Source: DASXTS01 sp036505275 (GTDB taxonomy: Bacteria > Actinomycetota > Actinomycetes > Mycobacteriales > Pseudonocardiaceae). Taken from it: a DNA stretch of 7,484 nt. This document shows positions 5,906-7,484 of this stretch, piece by piece. The notes beneath the pieces were generated by a model. It made no database searches and was not told where the DNA came from. It saw only the letters and a program-made list of their open reading frames with translations. The first letter of the stretch is position 1; each line of letters begins with the position of its first letter. The stretch lies in contig DASXTS010000042.1 in assembly GCA_036505275.1 (NCBI GenBank), positions 1-7,484 on the forward strand, written 5' to 3'. The position numbers and the translations under genes are program-made.

Positions 5906-6055
5906 GGGGACTTGCACGCTAACCACACGCCTCGACCTCACGGCCTGAACGGTCGGTGACCAGGAAAACCAGTGTATTCCGTGGTTGACGCCCGTGTTGA
6001 GCGGCGAGTGCATCAAGTAGCTCGGTCATCTCGCCGACCGCGTGTATCAAGTGCC
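5906..6055. other. Short spacer between truncated recombinase and ATPase pseudogene
   Basis: About 150 bases lie between the lost N terminus of the recombinase and the stop of the regulator pseudogene. A minus-strand ORF (5919-6137) overlaps the pseudogene in another frame and is not convincing, although its last 36 residues (MTELLDALAAQHGRQ onward) are not obviously shadow sequence. No intrinsic terminator or promoter was recognised. Two copies of a 14-base motif are described separately. Confidence 0.4.
6005..6052. repeat. Pair of imperfect 14-base direct repeats
   Basis: CGAGTGCATCAAGT (6005-6018) and CGCGTGTATCAAGT (6039-6052) match at 12 of 14 positions and are spaced 34 bases start to start, about three helical turns. 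Such spacing suits a protein binding same-face sites, for example a regulator or recombinase arm sites, but two copies alone are weak evidence. Confidence 0.25.
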
Positions 6056-7484
6056 TCACCCGGCATAGTTCGCCAGCGCGTACGCCACTGCTGCCGCCGG
6101 GTCCAGAGCCCGGCCTCGATCCCAGGTGCGATGCCACCGCTCCTCGCTAACGCTTGCCTTGATCCGTTCCAGAAAGGGACCGGTGATCGCGACGTCGAAG
6201 GGTGCGGCATGAGAAGCGATGGTGTCCCGGATCGTCGCGGCGGCGCCGGCGAGGGTGGCCGCCCGTCGCCCTTCTGAGCGCGCGGCGGCCACGGCGGCCA
6301 GCGTCTCGAGCCCTTCGGCGATCCCTTGACGCTCGCCCTGCTCCGCGAGGGACGCCAGCGCGTCGCGGGCGAGGCGGTCGGCGTGGGCGACGTCGTTCCC
6401 GGCCAGTGCGGCGTGCGCGATGTGGTTGAGCACGCGGGCAGCGAAGATGTCGTCACCGAGTTCGCGATACAGGTGCAATGCCTCCTGAAAGCCCGCGATC
6501 GCCTCCTCGGCACGACCGGAGTGCAGGAGTGCGGCGGCAAGGTTGAGATGCGACGTCGCCAGCTGCCAGCTGATTCCGGGTGCGCGGCAGATGGCCACGC
6601 ATTCGGTGTACGGCTCGAGCGCGTCCGCATAGCGGCCCTGGCACATCGCCACGAAGCCCGGACCGTCAAGGCGTTGCGGAGGTCCATCGGGTCGTCGCTC
6701 TGGTGGGCAAGTTCGATCGCCTCGGTTGCCAGCTCGGCCATGCGCGCGTGATCAGCTTGTGGGAAGGCCAGCGCCGCCGCCGCACACAGCGCCTTCGCCC
6801 TTAGCGAGGGCGTGGCATGCCCGGCGACGGCCAGCGCCGCGGTCGACCAGCGCCTGCCCTCCGCGAACTCGCCGAGATGCCGCCAGTAGCGCCACAACGC
6901 GACGGTGTACCGCAGCGCCAGCGCCGTCTCACCGCGGTCGATGGTCCACGCCATGCCGCGCCGGAGGTTGCCGCGGTCGGCGTCCAGACGCCCGAACCAG
7001 TCCTGGTGCCCCGAGCGGAACAGGTGGGGCTCCGCCGCCTCGGCCAGCGCCAGGTAGTGCAGCGCGTGCCGCCGCTCGATCTCGTCGGTCTCGCCGGCGT
7101 CCGAGAGGCGCGCTGCCGCATACTCCCGGACGATGTCGAGCATGTCGTAGCGCGGGTCCGGGCGATGGGGCTGCAGCACGACCAGGCTCTGGTCGACCAG
7201 GGCGCTGATGCCGTGCAGCGGGTCGCCTGCGTCGTCGACGCTCCCGGCAACGTTGCGGATGGCGTCCAGGCTCCAGCCACCCGCGAACACGGAGAGACGG
7301 CGGAAGAGCGCCTGCTCGCGAGGCCCGAGCAGATCGTGGCTCCACCCGGCGGTGTCGCGGATAGCGCCCCGCCCGGGCCGGTCAGCGTCAGCAGCCGGAC
7401 CTGCGGGTCGCGAAGCCTGGCGGTGATGCTCTCCAGCTCGCGTGCTCGACCGAGGAGCCGCGTCGGCGGTGCCGGCAGATCGCC
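6056..7484 (-). pseudogene. STAND/AfsR-like ATPase regulator with NB-ARC core deleted (5' end outside window)
   Basis: Three reading frames must be joined. From 7484 to about 7368 the frame gives PTRLLGRARELESITARLRD and then RLLTLTGPGG, the lead-in to a P-loop that normally continues VGKT. It stops there. From about 7359, in another frame, the sequence resumes at RDTAGWSHDLLGPREQALF and RRLSVFAGGWSLDAI, the helical/winged-helix part that normally follows the whole nucleotide-binding domain. Roughly 200 residues (Walker A lysine, Walker B, sensor) are therefore missing. This frame continues with ALVDQSLVVL, RYDMLDIVREYAAARL and TPR-like helices to about 6661. A second shift at ~6660 moves to the frame VAMCQGRYADALEPYTEC, ending ALDPAAAVAYALANYAG with TGA at 6056. 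No LuxR-type helix-turn-helix follows, so it fits the COG3903-type predicted ATPases. Without ATP binding it should be non-functional. The N-terminal effector domain, if any, lies outside the window. Confidence 0.82.

Noticed and set aside
4584..5948. A 454-residue open frame on the plus strand
   Set aside because: It is exactly antisense to the zinc-ribbon recombinase, Gly/Ala/Val-rich with no family motif, as expected opposite a real GC-rich gene.
4168..6067. Shared 8-mer CGGCATAG at 4168 and 6060 as element boundaries
   Set aside because: Eight bases are expected by chance at this distance, and the copy at 6060 is explained by the coding sequence at the regulator's stop.
5919..6137. A 72-residue minus-strand ORF
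   Set aside because: Its first half is antisense-free but overlaps the regulator's 3' coding frame in another phase, and no family was recognised; evidence is too thin to call it a gene.
1..7484. CRISPR array, tRNA or rRNA genes
   Set aside because: No regularly spaced repeats, cloverleaf or conserved rRNA stretches were seen on either strand.

Overview
The window is GC-rich (roughly 70% by eye) with strong G/C at third codon positions. Together with Tn554-type tyrosine recombinases, an IS256-family transposase and a STAND/AfsR-like ATPase regulator, this points to a high-GC actinomycete (Streptomyces, Frankia, Pseudonocardia or a relative). No single species can be named. Almost every gene is cut, frameshifted or truncated, so the region reads as a pile-up of decaying mobile elements rather than a working operon.

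Layout. (1) 1-2260, plus strand: the C-terminal end of one tyrosine recombinase overlaps the start of a second, longer one by 7 bases. This resembles the tnpA-tnpB pair of Tn554-like elements. The second gene needs two frame changes, near 1753 and near 2150-2175, to give a complete protein of about 658 residues. (2) 2284-3228, minus strand: an IS256-family element that has lost the 3' third of its transposase gene. The truncated frame runs antisense into the end of the second recombinase. (3) 3229-3624: no gene, but dense inverted repeats. A perfect 12-bp pair encloses smaller hairpins, and its right arm contains the ribosome binding site of the next gene. (4) 3625-4242, plus strand: the N-terminal ~157 residues of a protein family I recall as widespread but uncharacterised, cut abruptly and followed at once by a perfect 15-bp inverted repeat (4107-4180). 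(5) 4197-5867, minus strand: a short ORF and, upstream of it in the same frame, a zinc-ribbon tyrosine recombinase relative that keeps its catalytic arginines but seems to lack the nucleophilic tyrosine; its N terminus is also cut. (6) 6056-7484, minus strand: a STAND/AfsR-like predicted ATPase regulator whose nucleotide-binding core is deleted from within the P-loop onward, with a further frameshift at about 6660.

How they relate. The recombinases and the IS256 remnant probably drove the insertions and deletions that cut the unknown gene and possibly the regulator. The most unusual part is 3458-4095: a compact, apparently structured leader immediately upstream of a conserved gene of unknown function. 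No tRNA, rRNA or CRISPR array was seen. Several frame breaks are single small indels, so base-call error is a possible alternative for those at 1753, 2150-2175 and 6660. It cannot explain the larger truncations.
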